Of a stretch of 64,000 bases of DNA, positions 34,705 to 45,277 are shown piece after piece; within the stretch, counting starts at the first letter, position 1, and every line of letters begins with the position of its first letter. The stretch comes from Methylorubrum populi. GTDB lineage: Bacteria > Pseudomonadota > Alphaproteobacteria > Rhizobiales > Beijerinckiaceae. The notes below the pieces were generated by a model. That model was given only the letters and a program-made list of their open reading frames with translations, was not told the DNA's origin and ran no database searches. A program made the position numbers and the translations under genes. The stretch lies in the NCBI GenBank assembly GCA_020741775.1, contig DYYG01000033.1, positions 124,001 through 188,000 on the forward strand. Direction: 5' to 3'.

Positions 34705-35718
34705 ATGCGCGCCTACGAGATGTCCGCCGCCGCAGGCCTCGACAGTTGGAAGAGCGCCGCGCGCCCGACCCCTGAACCGGGGCGCGGGCAGGTTCTGGTG
34801 CGGATGCGAGCGGCCTCCCTCAATTATCGTGACCTGCTGATCTGCCAGGGGCAGTATCCCTTCGCCGTGAATCTCGACCGGTTGATCCCGGTCTCCGATG
34901 GCGCCGGCGAGGTCGTGGCCCTCGGCGAGGGCGTGCGCCGGTTCAAGGGCGGCGAGCAGGTCGCCGGCATCTTCTCGCAGAGCTGGCTCGGGGGCGCACA
35001 GGTGGCCGATGCCTGGGAGACGGCCCTCGGCGGCGCCATCGACGGCGTGCTCGCCGAGTATCAGGTCTTCGACGAGGACGGGTTGGTGGTGCTGCCCGAC
35101 CATCTCAGCTTCGAGGAAGGCGCGACCCTGCCCTGCGCGGCGGTGACCGCCTGGAACGCCCTTTACGGCCTGAAGCCTCTGCGGGCCGGCGAAACCGTGC
35201 TGACCCTCGGCACCGGCGGCGTGTCGGTCTTCGCGATCCAGCTGGCCCGGGCGGCGGGGGCGCGGGTCATCGCCACCTCGTCGAGCGACGCCAAGCTGGA
35301 AAAGGCCCGCGCGCTCGGCGCACACGACACTGTCAATTACCGCACCCATCCCGATTGGGAGCGCGAGGTGCGCCGGCTGACCGACGGCGTCGGCGTCGAT
35401 CACGTGGTGGAGGTCGGCGGCACCGGCACCCTGCCGCGCTCCATCGCCTCGACCCGGCCCGGCGGCCATATCGCCTTGATCGGCCTGTTGGCGCAGGGAG
35501 AGGCCATCGACCCTCTGGCGATCCTCGGGGCGAGCTGCATCGTGCGCGGTGTCGCCGTCGGCCCGCGAGAGATGTTCGAGGACATGAACCGGTCGATCGC
35601 CCTGCACCGGATCGCACCGGTGATCGATACGGTCTACGGCTTCGACGAGGCGCCCGCCGCCCTCGCGGCCTTGGCCAAGGCCTCGCATGTCGGCAAGATC
35701 GTGATCCGGATCGGCTGA
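34705..35718 (+). CDS. Zinc-type MDR NAD(P)-dependent oxidoreductase
   Basis: A 337-residue medium-chain dehydrogenase. The N-terminal GroES-like domain (S-L-N-Y-R-D-L-L) and the Rossmann domain (L-T-L-G-T-G-G-V-S-V-F-A near 165-176) are present. Cysteine zinc ligands of true alcohol dehydrogenases are not evident, which places it with quinone-oxidoreductase-like members. The N-x-R-D-L motif and V-S-D-G-A-G-E-V agree. Substrate unknown. ATG 34705 follows ACAGGAAAG. Confidence 0.85.
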   Translation: MRAYEMSAAAGLDSWKSAARPTPEPGRGQVLVRMRAASLNYRDLLICQGQYPFAVNLDRLIPVSDGAGEVVALGEGVRRFKGGEQVAGIFSQSWLGGAQVADAWETALGGAIDGVLAEYQVFDEDGLVVLPDHLSFEEGATLPCAAVTAWNALYGLKPLRAGETVLTLGTGGVSVFAIQLARAAGARVIATSSSDAKLEKARALGAHDTVNYRTHPDWEREVRRLTDGVGVDHVVEVGGTGTLPRSIASTRPGGHIALIGLLAQGEAIDPLAILGASCIVRGVAVGPREMFEDMNRSIALHRIAPVIDTVYGFDEAPAALAALAKASHVGKIVIRIG

Positions 35719-35796
35719 GATCCGAACCGATACGGGATCCGCTCGATCGAAGCGGCTTCCGTAATGCCAAGCCAGCGCGGCGCTTGAGCGAAACAC

Positions 35797-35829
35797 AGAT
35801 CCGCCATCCCGCAGGGATCGAACGGATCT
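35797..35829. repeat. 33-bp palindromic element, copy 1
   Basis: Outer arms AGATCCG/CGGATCT with an inner ATCCC-GCA-GGGAT hairpin. A second copy in opposite orientation is at 49466-49498. Both are intergenic and 33 bp long. Confidence 0.6.
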
Positions 35830-35849
35830 GGTCTGATGGGGGAGTGGTG

Positions 35850-36191
35850 ATGCGTGCGGCGGTGATGGCGGCTGTTCTGCCGGTGCTTCTCTGGCCAGCG
35901 GTCGTGGGGGCTCAGGACACCACCACGGTGCGGACCGAATCCTTCCCCCGGCCGCCCTATTCCGGAGCGACCTACTACATCTACGAGCGGGCGGGCCGGA
36001 CGATCTGCACCAAGCTCTCGGTCTGCAATAAATTTAACGAGTGCGAGCTGACCTACCGACAGGGCGTCTACCGGGACGACGAGGACGCCGCGACAGGAAC
36101 GCCTTACGGAACGACGCCGGCCGTGCCGATCTCGTCCGCCTCGCTGGCGAAGCATGTCTGCCTGACGCGGTTCGGGCTGACGGGGCGGTAG
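35850..36191 (+). CDS. Secreted protein of unknown function
   Basis: A 113-residue protein starting at ATG 35850 behind GGGGGAG. An N-terminal signal peptide (hydrophobic to about 20, cleavage after V-V-G-A) leads into a Tyr/Thr/Pro-rich mature part with four cysteines (I-C-T, V-C-N, E-C-E, H-V-C), which suggests disulfides in the periplasm. No family is recognised. It is preceded by the 33-bp palindromic element. Confidence 0.65.
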   Translation: MRAAVMAAVLPVLLWPAVVGAQDTTTVRTESFPRPPYSGATYYIYERAGRTICTKLSVCNKFNECELTYRQGVYRDDEDAATGTPYGTTPAVPISSASLAKHVCLTRFGLTGR

Positions 36192-36292
36192 ACGTCCGTC
36201 GAAACCTGCCGCGGTCCGAGGCGTCGCATCGGTGTCCCGTGCTCCGCCTCAGGATGAGGGCGTGGCTGGGATAGCCTGACCGTGGTGACCGG

Positions 36293-37030
36293 TTAAGCCT
36301 CCTCGGCCTTCGCCCCGCGCCGGTTCAGGGCCCGCAAGGCTCCCCGGAAGGTGCGCACATCCTGCTCGGTCATCGCCATGCGATGGAGCATGTCGCGCAT
36401 GTTGCGGGCGATGATGTCCTGCTTCTCCGGCGGGTAGAAGCCGGCGCGGGCCAGGGTGTCCTCCAGGCTCGCGAACAGCGACAGGACGGCCTCGCGGGTG
36501 GCGGGCGGTGAGAGCAATTCGCCGGAGAAGCGCAGGGTGGCGAGGCCCGCTGCGCGGCGCCACTCATAGCCCATCAGCAGCACGGCCTGGGCGAGGTTGA
36601 GCGAGGGAAACTCTTCGGTGACCGGGAAGGTGACGATGGCATCGGCCAGCGACACCTCGTCGTTGCTCAGGCCCACCCGCTCGCGCCCGAACATCAGCCC
36701 GACCCGCTCGCCGCGTCCGATCCGCTCGGCGGTGGCCGTCATCGCCTCCTCGGGGGCGAAGACCCGTTTCATCTGGCCCCGCTCGCGGGCGGTGGTGGCC
36801 AGAACATGGTGCAGGTCGGCGATCGCCTCGGGCAACGTGGCATAGAGCGTGGCCGCGTCGAGCACATGCGTGGCGCCGGAGGCCGCCTCGCGCACCCCCT
36901 TCTTCGGCCAACCGTTCTTCGGCGCCACGAGGCGCAGTTCGGACAAGCCGAAATTGGCCATGGCACGGGCGGTCATGCCGATATTCTCGGCGAGCTGCGG
37001 CTCGACCAGGATGACGACGGGGGCGCTCAT
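36293..37030 (-). CDS. trmJ: tRNA 2'-O-methyltransferase TrmJ (SPOUT family)
   Basis: A 245-residue SpoU/TrmH-type methyltransferase, here of the TrmJ branch acting on tRNA position 32. Signatures are L-V-E-P-Q-x-A-E-N-I-G-M-T-A-R-A-M-A-N-F near the start, G-R-E-R-V-G-L-S-N-D-E in the middle and P-S-L-N-L-A-Q-A-V in the knot. The C-terminal 80 residues form a helical dimerisation part. The start at 37030 fits the family. The Fae paralogue lies 64 bp downstream on the same reading direction upstream of it (37095-37643). Confidence 0.9.
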   Translation of the reverse strand: MSAPVVILVEPQLAENIGMTARAMANFGLSELRLVAPKNGWPKKGVREAASGATHVLDAATLYATLPEAIADLHHVLATTARERGQMKRVFAPEEAMTATAERIGRGERVGLMFGRERVGLSNDEVSLADAIVTFPVTEEFPSLNLAQAVLLMGYEWRRAAGLATLRFSGELLSPPATREAVLSLFASLEDTLARAGFYPPEKQDIIARNMRDMLHRMAMTEQDVRTFRGALRALNRRGAKAEEA

Positions 37031-37094
37031 TCTTGGATGCTTGTGCGGTGAGGCGCGCCGCCGACCTGGCCGGCGACGCGCAATCAGAAAGGGC

Positions 37095-37643
37095 TCAGAT
37101 CTTACCGTCGATGCCCATCTGGTAGTATTTGTGAACGATCTTGTCCTGGTTCTCCAACAGCCAGTCGATCGACGGCTCGTTGGTCATGGCCTTGCGGATC
37201 GCCTCGGTCATGCCACGGCGCTGGATGTCGAACAGGGCCTTGTGATCGACGCTTTCCGCCTGGATCACGCCGGGGCTGAGCCAGACCGAGCAGATGATGC
37301 CGAGGTCGTTGGCCTTCTCCTTGGGGATGTAGCCGGCCCGGACCGCGTCGAGCACGCCGTTGGCGATGGCGTACTGCACCGTGCCCATCAGGATCGAGGT
37401 GTACTTGTTCTCGGTCACGCTCACCTTGGAGACGCAGAGCGTCACCGGACGGACCATGATGTCGGTGTTGAGAAGCGCGAAGACGCGGGAATGGCCGACG
37501 ACCTGATCGCCGGTCAGGGTGGCGAGTGCGGTGCCGACCGGCCCGTCGAGCTCGCCGATGATCACTTCGGGCTCGGAGGCCGTGTTGGGCGGGCCGCCCG
37601 CGACGAGGGCTTCGCCGGCGCGCAGGATGATGCGGTCGCTCAT
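37095..37643 (-). CDS. Formaldehyde-activating enzyme paralogue (Fae-like)
   Basis: A 182-residue protein of the Fae family, which condenses formaldehyde with tetrahydromethanopterin in methylotrophs. Family features are the N-terminal G-E-A-L-V-A-G, V-I-I-G near residue 30, V-x-L-C-V-x-K-V-S-V-T, and the A-I-A-N-G-V-L-D-A-V-R-A-G-Y-I-P helix. Compared from memory with Fae1, the His suggested as catalytic (A-H-I-D-L-I-I-G) is replaced by Glu in S-E-P-E-V-I-I-G, so this is a Fae2/Fae3-type paralogue that may not have the main activity. ATG 37643 follows GGGAAGGAG. It lies 64 bp ahead of trmJ in the same direction. Confidence 0.85.
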   Translation of the reverse strand: MSDRIILRAGEALVAGGPPNTASEPEVIIGELDGPVGTALATLTGDQVVGHSRVFALLNTDIMVRPVTLCVSKVSVTENKYTSILMGTVQYAIANGVLDAVRAGYIPKEKANDLGIICSVWLSPGVIQAESVDHKALFDIQRRGMTEAIRKAMTNEPSIDWLLENQDKIVHKYYQMGIDGKI

Positions 37644-37814
37644 GGTGTCTCCTTCCCTGTAATCGGCCGTAGAATGGCGCGGGGGTCGTCGCAGTGCCGG
37701 CCGGATTTGTCCAGGCTTCTGAACGCTGACCGGATACACGCTCTTTGAGCGGACCGACATGCGCTTCGGCGGCGGCGCCGTCTCCCGGGGTGGCCGCGCC
37801 GCGCCGGCTGATTT

Positions 37815-38354
37815 ATGCCCACCGCCATGACGAAAGCCGTGAAGGATGATCGTGCCGGCCTGCGCACCCTCGTGGCGCTGATCGAGATTCAGGGGGGCCT
37901 CGTCGGCCTCTGGGCGTTCCTGCGCGACTTGGCGCAGACCGGCTTCGCGGTGCCGCTCACGCTGCTGCCGGGCGTTCTGTTCATCGGGTTGGTGCTGGCA
38001 GCGAGCGTGGTCGCGGGGGTGGCGCTCTGGCAGGACCATCGCCTCGGCACCACCCTCTCCGTCCCGGTACAACTCGCGCAGGTGATCTGGTTCGTGAGCG
38101 CCGACCTCACGTTCCGCCTCTCGGCGAGCGGCTGGCTTCTGGCGGATCTGTTCCTGCGGGCGCCCTCGGAGGGCGGCTTGGTGCTGGGCTGGCAGTTCGA
38201 TGCCGCGCGAAAAAGCAGCTACGCCCTCTCCCTCGCTCCGCGGGAGGAATTCACCCTGGGGCTGAACCTGATCGCCCTGGCCATCCTGATCTGGCTCGGG
38301 TTTCGCTTGCGCCGCCTGCTGCCGCTCGGCAGGGGGCCAGGAACGGGGCGGTAA
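37815..38354 (+). CDS. Polytopic membrane protein of unknown function
   Basis: A 179-residue protein with four hydrophobic helices: one near 45-70, one with V-I-W-F-V-S-A-D-L, one near 110, and a C-terminal one (L-I-A-L-A-I-L-I-W-L-G-F) followed by a basic tail. No family is recognised with confidence. It is divergent from the Fae paralogue with 171 bp between and upstream of icd. Confidence 0.65.
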   Translation: MPTAMTKAVKDDRAGLRTLVALIEIQGGLVGLWAFLRDLAQTGFAVPLTLLPGVLFIGLVLAASVVAGVALWQDHRLGTTLSVPVQLAQVIWFVSADLTFRLSASGWLLADLFLRAPSEGGLVLGWQFDAARKSSYALSLAPREEFTLGLNLIALAILIWLGFRLRRLLPLGRGPGTGR

Positions 38355-38498
38355 CAGAATCGCGCGTCCGAAACGGGCCGCCGAGCCGTGGCTTTGTCGC
38401 CCTGTTGCGCTGCGTTATAGGGGCGGCGACAGGGTTCCGGGCAGACGTGCGAAGGGCAGCCGGCCGGGCGCACGGCACCGGGCAATCGAGGAACCGAC

Positions 38499-39713
38499 AT
38501 GGCGAAGATCAAGGTGGCCAATCCGGTCGTCGAGCTCGACGGCGACGAGATGACCCGGATCATCTGGGCGGAGATCAAGAACAAGCTCATCCACCCCTAC
38601 CTCGATCTCGACCTCGACTATTACGACCTCGGCGTCGAGCACCGCGACGCCACCAACGATCAGGTGACGGTCGATGCGGCGGAGGCGATCAAGCGCCACG
38701 GCGTCGGCGTGAAATGCGCCACCATCACGCCGGACGAAGCCCGCGTGAAGGAGTTCAATCTCAAGGAGATGTGGCGCTCGCCCAACGGCACGATCCGCAA
38801 CATCCTCGGCGGCGTCATCTTCCGCGAGCCGATCATCTGCTCCAACGTGCCGCGCCTCGTGCCGGGCTGGACCCAGCCCTTCGTGATCGGCCGCCACGCC
38901 TATGGCGATCAGTACCGCGCCACCGACTTCAAGGTGCCGGGCAAGGGCCGGCTCACCATCAAGTTCGAGGGCGATGACGGCACCGTCATCGAGAAGGAGG
39001 TGTTCAAGTTCCCGGATGCCGGCGTCGCGATGTCGATGTACAATCTCGATCAGTCGATCATCGATTTCGCCCGGGCCTCGTTCAACTACGGCCTGGCCCG
39101 CAAATACCCGGTCTATCTGTCGACCAAGAACACCATCCTCAAGGTCTATGACGGCCGCTTCAAAGATCTGTTCCAGAAGGTGTTCGACGAAGAGTTCAAG
39201 TCGAAGTTCCAGTCGCTCGGCCTCGTCTACGAGCACCGTCTGATCGACGACATGGTGGCCTCCTGCCTCAAGTGGTCGGGCGGCTATGTCTGGGCCTGTA
39301 AGAACTATGACGGCGACGTGCAGTCGGACACGGCGGCCCAGGGCTTCGGCTCGCTCGGCCTGATGACCTCGGTGCTGATGACGCCGGACGGCCAGACCGT
39401 GGAGGCCGAGGCCGCCCACGGCACGGTGACGCGCCACTACCGCGAGCACCAGAAGGGCAAGGCGACCTCGACCAATTCGATCGCCTCGATCTTCGCCTGG
39501 ACCCGCGGCCTGTCCCACCGGGCCAAGCTCGACGGCAACGCCGATCTCGCGAAGTTCGCCTCCACGCTGGAGAAGGTCTGCGTCGATACCGTCGAATCCG
39601 GCTTCATGACCAAGGATCTCGCCCTCCTCGTCGGTCCCGACCAGAAGTGGCTCACCACCGAGGGCTTCCTCGACAAGGTCGATGAAAACCTGAAGGCGGC
39701 GATGGCGGTTTGA
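38499..39713 (+). CDS. icd: NADP-dependent isocitrate dehydrogenase
   Basis: A 404-residue homodimeric enzyme of the eukaryote-like subfamily common in alphaproteobacteria; it decarboxylates isocitrate to 2-oxoglutarate. Signatures are [24 protein letters not shown], the catalytic Tyr/Lys region and [10 protein letters not shown] near 305. The ATG at 38499 follows GAGGAACCGAC. A 15-bp hairpin ends the transcript. Confidence 0.96.
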   Translation: MAKIKVANPVVELDGDEMTRIIWAEIKNKLIHPYLDLDLDYYDLGVEHRDATNDQVTVDAAEAIKRHGVGVKCATITPDEARVKEFNLKEMWRSPNGTIRNILGGVIFREPIICSNVPRLVPGWTQPFVIGRHAYGDQYRATDFKVPGKGRLTIKFEGDDGTVIEKEVFKFPDAGVAMSMYNLDQSIIDFARASFNYGLARKYPVYLSTKNTILKVYDGRFKDLFQKVFDEEFKSKFQSLGLVYEHRLIDDMVASCLKWSGGYVWACKNYDGDVQSDTAAQGFGSLGLMTSVLMTPDGQTVEAEAAHGTVTRHYREHQKGKATSTNSIASIFAWTRGLSHRAKLDGNADLAKFASTLEKVCVDTVESGFMTKDLALLVGPDQKWLTTEGFLDKVDENLKAAMAV

Positions 39714-39720
39714 GGAACAG

Positions 39721-39762
39721 GGCGCCCGCGCGAAAGCCCTTTCGGCGTTTCGCGCGGGCGCC
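39721..39762. terminator. 15-bp hairpin after icd
   Basis: A perfect 15-bp inverted repeat (39721-39735 and 39748-39762) encloses a 12-nt loop. It sits between convergent icd and cytochrome c genes and could stop both. No T-run. Confidence 0.7.
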
Positions 39763-39829
39763 GCATTCGGTTTGAACGGGGGCGGGCGCCGGCTGACCGG
39801 CCGTCTCTGCCGGTTTCGGGCCTAACGCC

Positions 39830-40249
39830 TCACTCCTCGGGAAAAAGACCGCCCGCATTCGCCTTGCTGAGCGGGGTCTGGCCGGGCGCCACGCCGTTCT
39901 TCATCAGGATCAGCGCGACGATCGGGTCGAGTTGGTCGTCGGGCAGCGTATCCGGCGCGTTCGGCGGCATATTCGCCTTGATCCACGCACGCAGGTCGGA
40001 GACCGGCTTGCCGGCCCAGCTCCGTTTGAATGCGCCATCGACGAGGGACGAGCCGAGCGCGCCGGTGAGATCCGGACGATGACACTCCGCGCAATGATCG
40101 TTGTAGATGGCTTGGCCCCTCTCGGCCTGCCGCTCCGTGAAAGGCCCATCCAGCGTGGGTGCCGCCACGGCCGGAAACCCCGACAGGATCAGCGGCGCGA
40201 CGCGCGTGAGGCGGCTCCAGGAGCGGCCCGAACCGATTGTCGAGCGCAT
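39830..40249 (-). CDS. Mono-haem c-type cytochrome
   Basis: A 139-residue exported protein with a basic N-terminus and a signal peptide ending near A-V-A-A (about residue 30). The haem motif C-A-E-C-H is at residues 53-57 (Y-N-D-H-C-A-E-C-H) and a Met in N-M-P-P-N-A-P near 92 is the likely sixth ligand, giving a class I cytochrome c. ATG 40249 follows a GGAGGGAAGGGG ribosome site. Partner oxidase or dehydrogenase is unknown. Confidence 0.88.
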   Translation of the reverse strand: MRSTIGSGRSWSRLTRVAPLILSGFPAVAAPTLDGPFTERQAERGQAIYNDHCAECHRPDLTGALGSSLVDGAFKRSWAGKPVSDLRAWIKANMPPNAPDTLPDDQLDPIVALILMKNGVAPGQTPLSKANAGGLFPEE

Positions 40250-40559
40250 CCCCTTCCCTCCGCCGTGATCGCCAACCCGATCTGGACGAGGCTCGGCGGA
40301 AAAAGCAACGCCTCCCAAGGCTGAGATCCGTTTGAGCCCGCTCCCTCGCTAAGCCCCACGCCCCTCGCCGAGGCGCTGGATGGGAACTCGAGCCTCGAAG
40401 CAACCTGCGCATCGCTCTGCCGGGACAGGCGCGGTGGCATGCGTCGAGGCTCGCTTTACGCACGTCTCAGCATGGGGACCGCCAGGGGAGCCACGACCGG
40501 ACGCTCACACACGCTTTGAGCCCAAAGCGTCCGGCAGAATGTCATCTGGCGTGAGCGCA
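40250..40559. other. Intergenic region with two inverted repeats
   Basis: 310 bp between the plasmid-stabilisation-type gene and the cytochrome gene. It holds a 7-bp hairpin (40511-40517 with 40524-40530, terminator-like for the minus-strand gene ending at 40560) and a 9-bp inverted repeat GAGCCTCGA/TCGAGGCTC (40390-40398, 40444-40452). No gene is seen. Confidence 0.5.
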
Positions 40560-40877
40560 CTACCCCGCCTTCTTCGCCGCATTCCGCTTACGTGTCTCGG
40601 CGGCTTTCTTAGCGGAGGCGGAGCGCTGCTCCTTGGTGCGCGAGGCCGATGCCGTGCCGCCGGTGCGACCGCCCTTATGGGCGGCGGGCTGGCCGGTGGA
40701 GCGGCCGCGGCCCGAGCCGCCGGGTTTCTTGCCGCCGCCGTCATCCTTGTTGACGGTGGCCCAGGCGCGGGATTCCGCTTCCTTCTCCGGGACACCGCGG
40801 GACTCGTAGGATTCGGCGATGTGCTCCGCCTTGCGGATCTGCTTGTCCGTATATTTCGACTTGTCGCCCTGGGGCAT
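40560..40877 (-). CDS. Basic Lys/Gly/Ser-rich protein of the so-called plasmid stabilisation family
   Basis: A 105-residue protein. The N-terminus M-P-Q-G-D-K-S-K-Y-T-D-K-Q, then E-H-I-A-E-S-Y-E-S-R-G-V-P-E-K-E-A-E-S-R-A-W-A-T-V, is the conserved part of proteins often annotated as plasmid stabilisation proteins. The C-terminal half is a Gly/Ser/Lys/Arg-rich tail that probably binds nucleic acid. The annotation name is historical and no partitioning gene is near. It lies 41 bp after the LOV kinase on the same strand. Confidence 0.75.
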   Translation of the reverse strand: MPQGDKSKYTDKQIRKAEHIAESYESRGVPEKEAESRAWATVNKDDGGGKKPGGSGRGRSTGQPAAHKGGRTGGTASASRTKEQRSASAKKAAETRKRNAAKKAG

Positions 40878-40918
40878 GGATCGCCTCCCTGATGGAATCG
40901 GCGGCGCCCGTCCGACCG

Positions 40919-42520
<1,602 letters not shown>

Positions 42521-42770
42521 GCGGATCCGCGGCCTGGCATGGTCTTGTCGAGGTCACCGGCCCGTGCCGCCGGATCCCCGCTGAGGAAGAGTAGGACAGG
42601 ACCGGAGGAAAGAAATCGGTTCCGGCCCGCCCGGGCGGCAACACCACCGAGGGCTGCTCCGATCGAGCGCGCCGGGCCGGATCGTGATGGGGCCCGACAC
42701 GGTTCCGCTCTCTCGTTCGCGGAGCCCCTCCGCCGAAACGGCGAACCGTTCGGCGAAGGGCGCTCTCGCA

Positions 42771-45062
42771 TCAGGCCTCGTCGTCGATGCCGAAGCTCAC
42801 GCTCTCGACATTGGCCCGTTCGAAGGCCTGCATCACGTACTGGTAGGAGCGTTCCATCTCGGTGTGATCCTCGCCCTCGCTCTCGACCGGTTTGAGCACG
42901 AACATCAGCATCGAGCGTCCGGTGACCGAGTAGCTCTCGCCCACGGCGAAGCTCGCGATCTCCTGGCTGTCGGGCAGGTTGGTGTCGAGCAGCCGCGTCC
43001 ATGCCGTGCCGCCCGGCGCCTCGGGGAAGGTGAAGTCCACCACGTCGTGATAGGCATTGTAGAACAGGAGCAGGGTGGCATCGCCGCCGCGCTTGTGGAT
43101 GCCGCTCGCCTGGGCACGCCCGTCGAGGAGCACGGCCAGGGTGCGGGAATTGCCGTCGTTCCAGTTCTCCGGCGTCATCTCCGTGCCGGTGGGGGTCAGC
43201 CACGTCACGTCCTTGACGCCGAACTCCTCGTCATAGGCGCCGGTCACGAAGCGCCCGCGCGAGAGCATCGGCAGGGCATTGCGCAGCAGGATCAGACGCT
43301 GCGTGAACTCGGCGAGATCCCGCTCCTCCGGACCGATGGCGCCCCAATCGACCCAGGACACCTCGTTGTCCTGGCAATAGGCGTTGTTGTTGCCCTGCTG
43401 CGTGCGGGCGAATTCATCGCCGGCCAGCAGCATCGGCGTACCCTTCGACAGGAACAGGGTGGCGAGCATGTTGCGCATCTGGCGCAACCGCACCGAGCGG
43501 ATCTCGGGATCGTCGGTCGGGCCCTCGACGCCGTAATTGTAGGACAGGTTGTGGCCGTGCCCGTCGCGGTTGCCCTCGCCGTTCGCCTCGTTGTGCTTCT
43601 CGTTGTAGGAAACCGTGTCGTTGAGGGTGAAGCCGTCATGGGCGGTGATGAAGTTCACCGAGGCCCAGGGCCGGCGTCCGCGCTTGTTGAATTTGTCGGC
43701 CGAGGCGGTGATGCGGGAGGCCAAGCCCGGCAGGAGCCCGGCATCGCCCTTCCAGTAGCCGCGCACATCATCGCGAAAGCGGTCGTTCCACTCGGCCCAG
43801 CCCGGCGGGAAGCCGCCGACCTGATAGCCGCCGGGGCCGCAATCCCACGGCTCGGCGATGAGCTTCACATCGTTGAGCACCGGATCCTGGCGGCAGGTGT
43901 CGAGGAAGCCGCCGCCCTCGTCGAAACCGTAGGGCTCGCGGCCGAGGATCGTGGCGAGATCGAAGCGGAAGCCGTCGACCCGCATCTCCGTCGCCCAGTA
44001 GCGCAAGCTATCGGTGACGAGCTGCAGCACTCGCGGATGCGACAGGTTGAAGGTGTTCCCGGTGCCGGTATCGTTGATGTAGTAGCGCGGCTGGTTCGGC
44101 AGCAGGCGGTAGTAGGAGGCGTTGTCGATCCCCTTGAACGAGAGGGTCGGACCCTTCTCGTTGCCTTCGGCGGTGTGGTTGTAGACCACGTCGAGGATCA
44201 CCTCGAGGCCGGCACCGTGCATCCGCGCCACCATCTCCTTGAATTCGGAGAAGGCGAAGTCCGGCACCGCTGCGTAGCGCCGGGCGGGCGTGAAGAACGA
44301 GATGGTATTGTAGCCCCAGTAATTGATCAGGCCCTTCTGCTGCAGGTAATCGTCCTGCACGAAGGAATGGACCGGAAGCAACTCGACCGACGTGACGCCG
44401 AGGCTCTTGATATAATCGAGCACTGCCGGATGGCCCATGCCGGCATAGGTGCCGCGCAGCTTCTCGGGCACCGCCGGATGCAGCTTGGTGAAGCCCTTCA
44501 CATGGGTTTCGTAGACGATGGTGCGTTCCCACGGCACACGGGGCTTGGCATCGCGGCCCCAGGTAAAGGCCGGGTCGATCACGCGGGAGCGGCGGGTATA
44601 GGGGGCCGAGTCGCGCTCATCGAAGGTGAGGTCGTCCCCGGTCTCCATCTTGTAGCCGAACAGGGCCGGGTTCCACTCGATGGTGCCGACCAGGCCCTTG
44701 GCGTAGGGGTCGATCAGCAGCTTGTTCGGGTTGAAGCGGTGACCGGCCTCCGGTTCGTAGGGGCCGTGGACGCGATAACCGTAGATCGTGCCCGGGCGCG
44801 CATCCGGCAGATAACCGTGCCAGACCTCATCGGTGTATTCGGGCAGCTCGATGCGCTCGATCTCCTTCTCGCCCGCATCGTCGAACAGGCACAGCTCCAC
44901 CTTGGTCGCATGGGCCGAGAACAGCGCGAAATTGACTCCGCGCCCATCCCAGGTCGCCCCGCGCGGATGCGGCGAGCCTTCGCGGATGCGCGTGCGCGAG
45001 GTCCGTGGCATCGGCGTCGCGGTCCTGTCGGTATCGGCCATCGTGGTCCCATTCTCACTCAT
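42771..45062 (-). CDS. glgX: Glycogen debranching enzyme GlgX
   Basis: A 763-residue GH13 isoamylase-type enzyme cutting alpha-1,6 branches of glycogen limit dextrin. An N-terminal CBM48-like domain (G-A-T-W-D-G-R-G-V-N-F-A-L-F-S) precedes the barrel; the nucleophile Asp is in D-G-F-R-F-D-L-A, the acid Glu in I-A-E-P-W-D-C-G and the third Asp in T-A-H-D-G-F-T. A C-terminal extension follows. The start at 45062 follows a GGGGGCC region; an ATG at 45041 is also possible. glgA/B/C genes are not in the window. Confidence 0.93.
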   Translation of the reverse strand: MSENGTTMADTDRTATPMPRTSRTRIREGSPHPRGATWDGRGVNFALFSAHATKVELCLFDDAGEKEIERIELPEYTDEVWHGYLPDARPGTIYGYRVHGPYEPEAGHRFNPNKLLIDPYAKGLVGTIEWNPALFGYKMETGDDLTFDERDSAPYTRRSRVIDPAFTWGRDAKPRVPWERTIVYETHVKGFTKLHPAVPEKLRGTYAGMGHPAVLDYIKSLGVTSVELLPVHSFVQDDYLQQKGLINYWGYNTISFFTPARRYAAVPDFAFSEFKEMVARMHGAGLEVILDVVYNHTAEGNEKGPTLSFKGIDNASYYRLLPNQPRYYINDTGTGNTFNLSHPRVLQLVTDSLRYWATEMRVDGFRFDLATILGREPYGFDEGGGFLDTCRQDPVLNDVKLIAEPWDCGPGGYQVGGFPPGWAEWNDRFRDDVRGYWKGDAGLLPGLASRITASADKFNKRGRRPWASVNFITAHDGFTLNDTVSYNEKHNEANGEGNRDGHGHNLSYNYGVEGPTDDPEIRSVRLRQMRNMLATLFLSKGTPMLLAGDEFARTQQGNNNAYCQDNEVSWVDWGAIGPEERDLAEFTQRLILLRNALPMLSRGRFVTGAYDEEFGVKDVTWLTPTGTEMTPENWNDGNSRTLAVLLDGRAQASGIHKRGGDATLLLFYNAYHDVVDFTFPEAPGGTAWTRLLDTNLPDSQEIASFAVGESYSVTGRSMLMFVLKPVESEGEDHTEMERSYQYVMQAFERANVESVSFGIDDEA

Positions 45063-45277
45063 GGCGGCCCCCAACGGGTCCGACCGGACGTTAGAACGTG
45101 CACGGAACTGTGAAGCTCCGTTGCGGCTGACGCAGCGCAGCAATTTTTTCGGGCTCGCCGCACGCCGTCGTGGATGTGCTAGGCCTTGGACGAAACTCGC
45201 GTCCGGCGCGCGCGTTGCACCGCGCGTTGCGCCACCGAGGTGTCGCGATACCGAAGCGTTCGAGCGGGGAAGTGCCG

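Noticed and set aside
42684..45113. 809-codon plus-strand open frame over glgX
   Set aside because: Shadow of GlgX, whose catalytic motifs are clear on the other strand.
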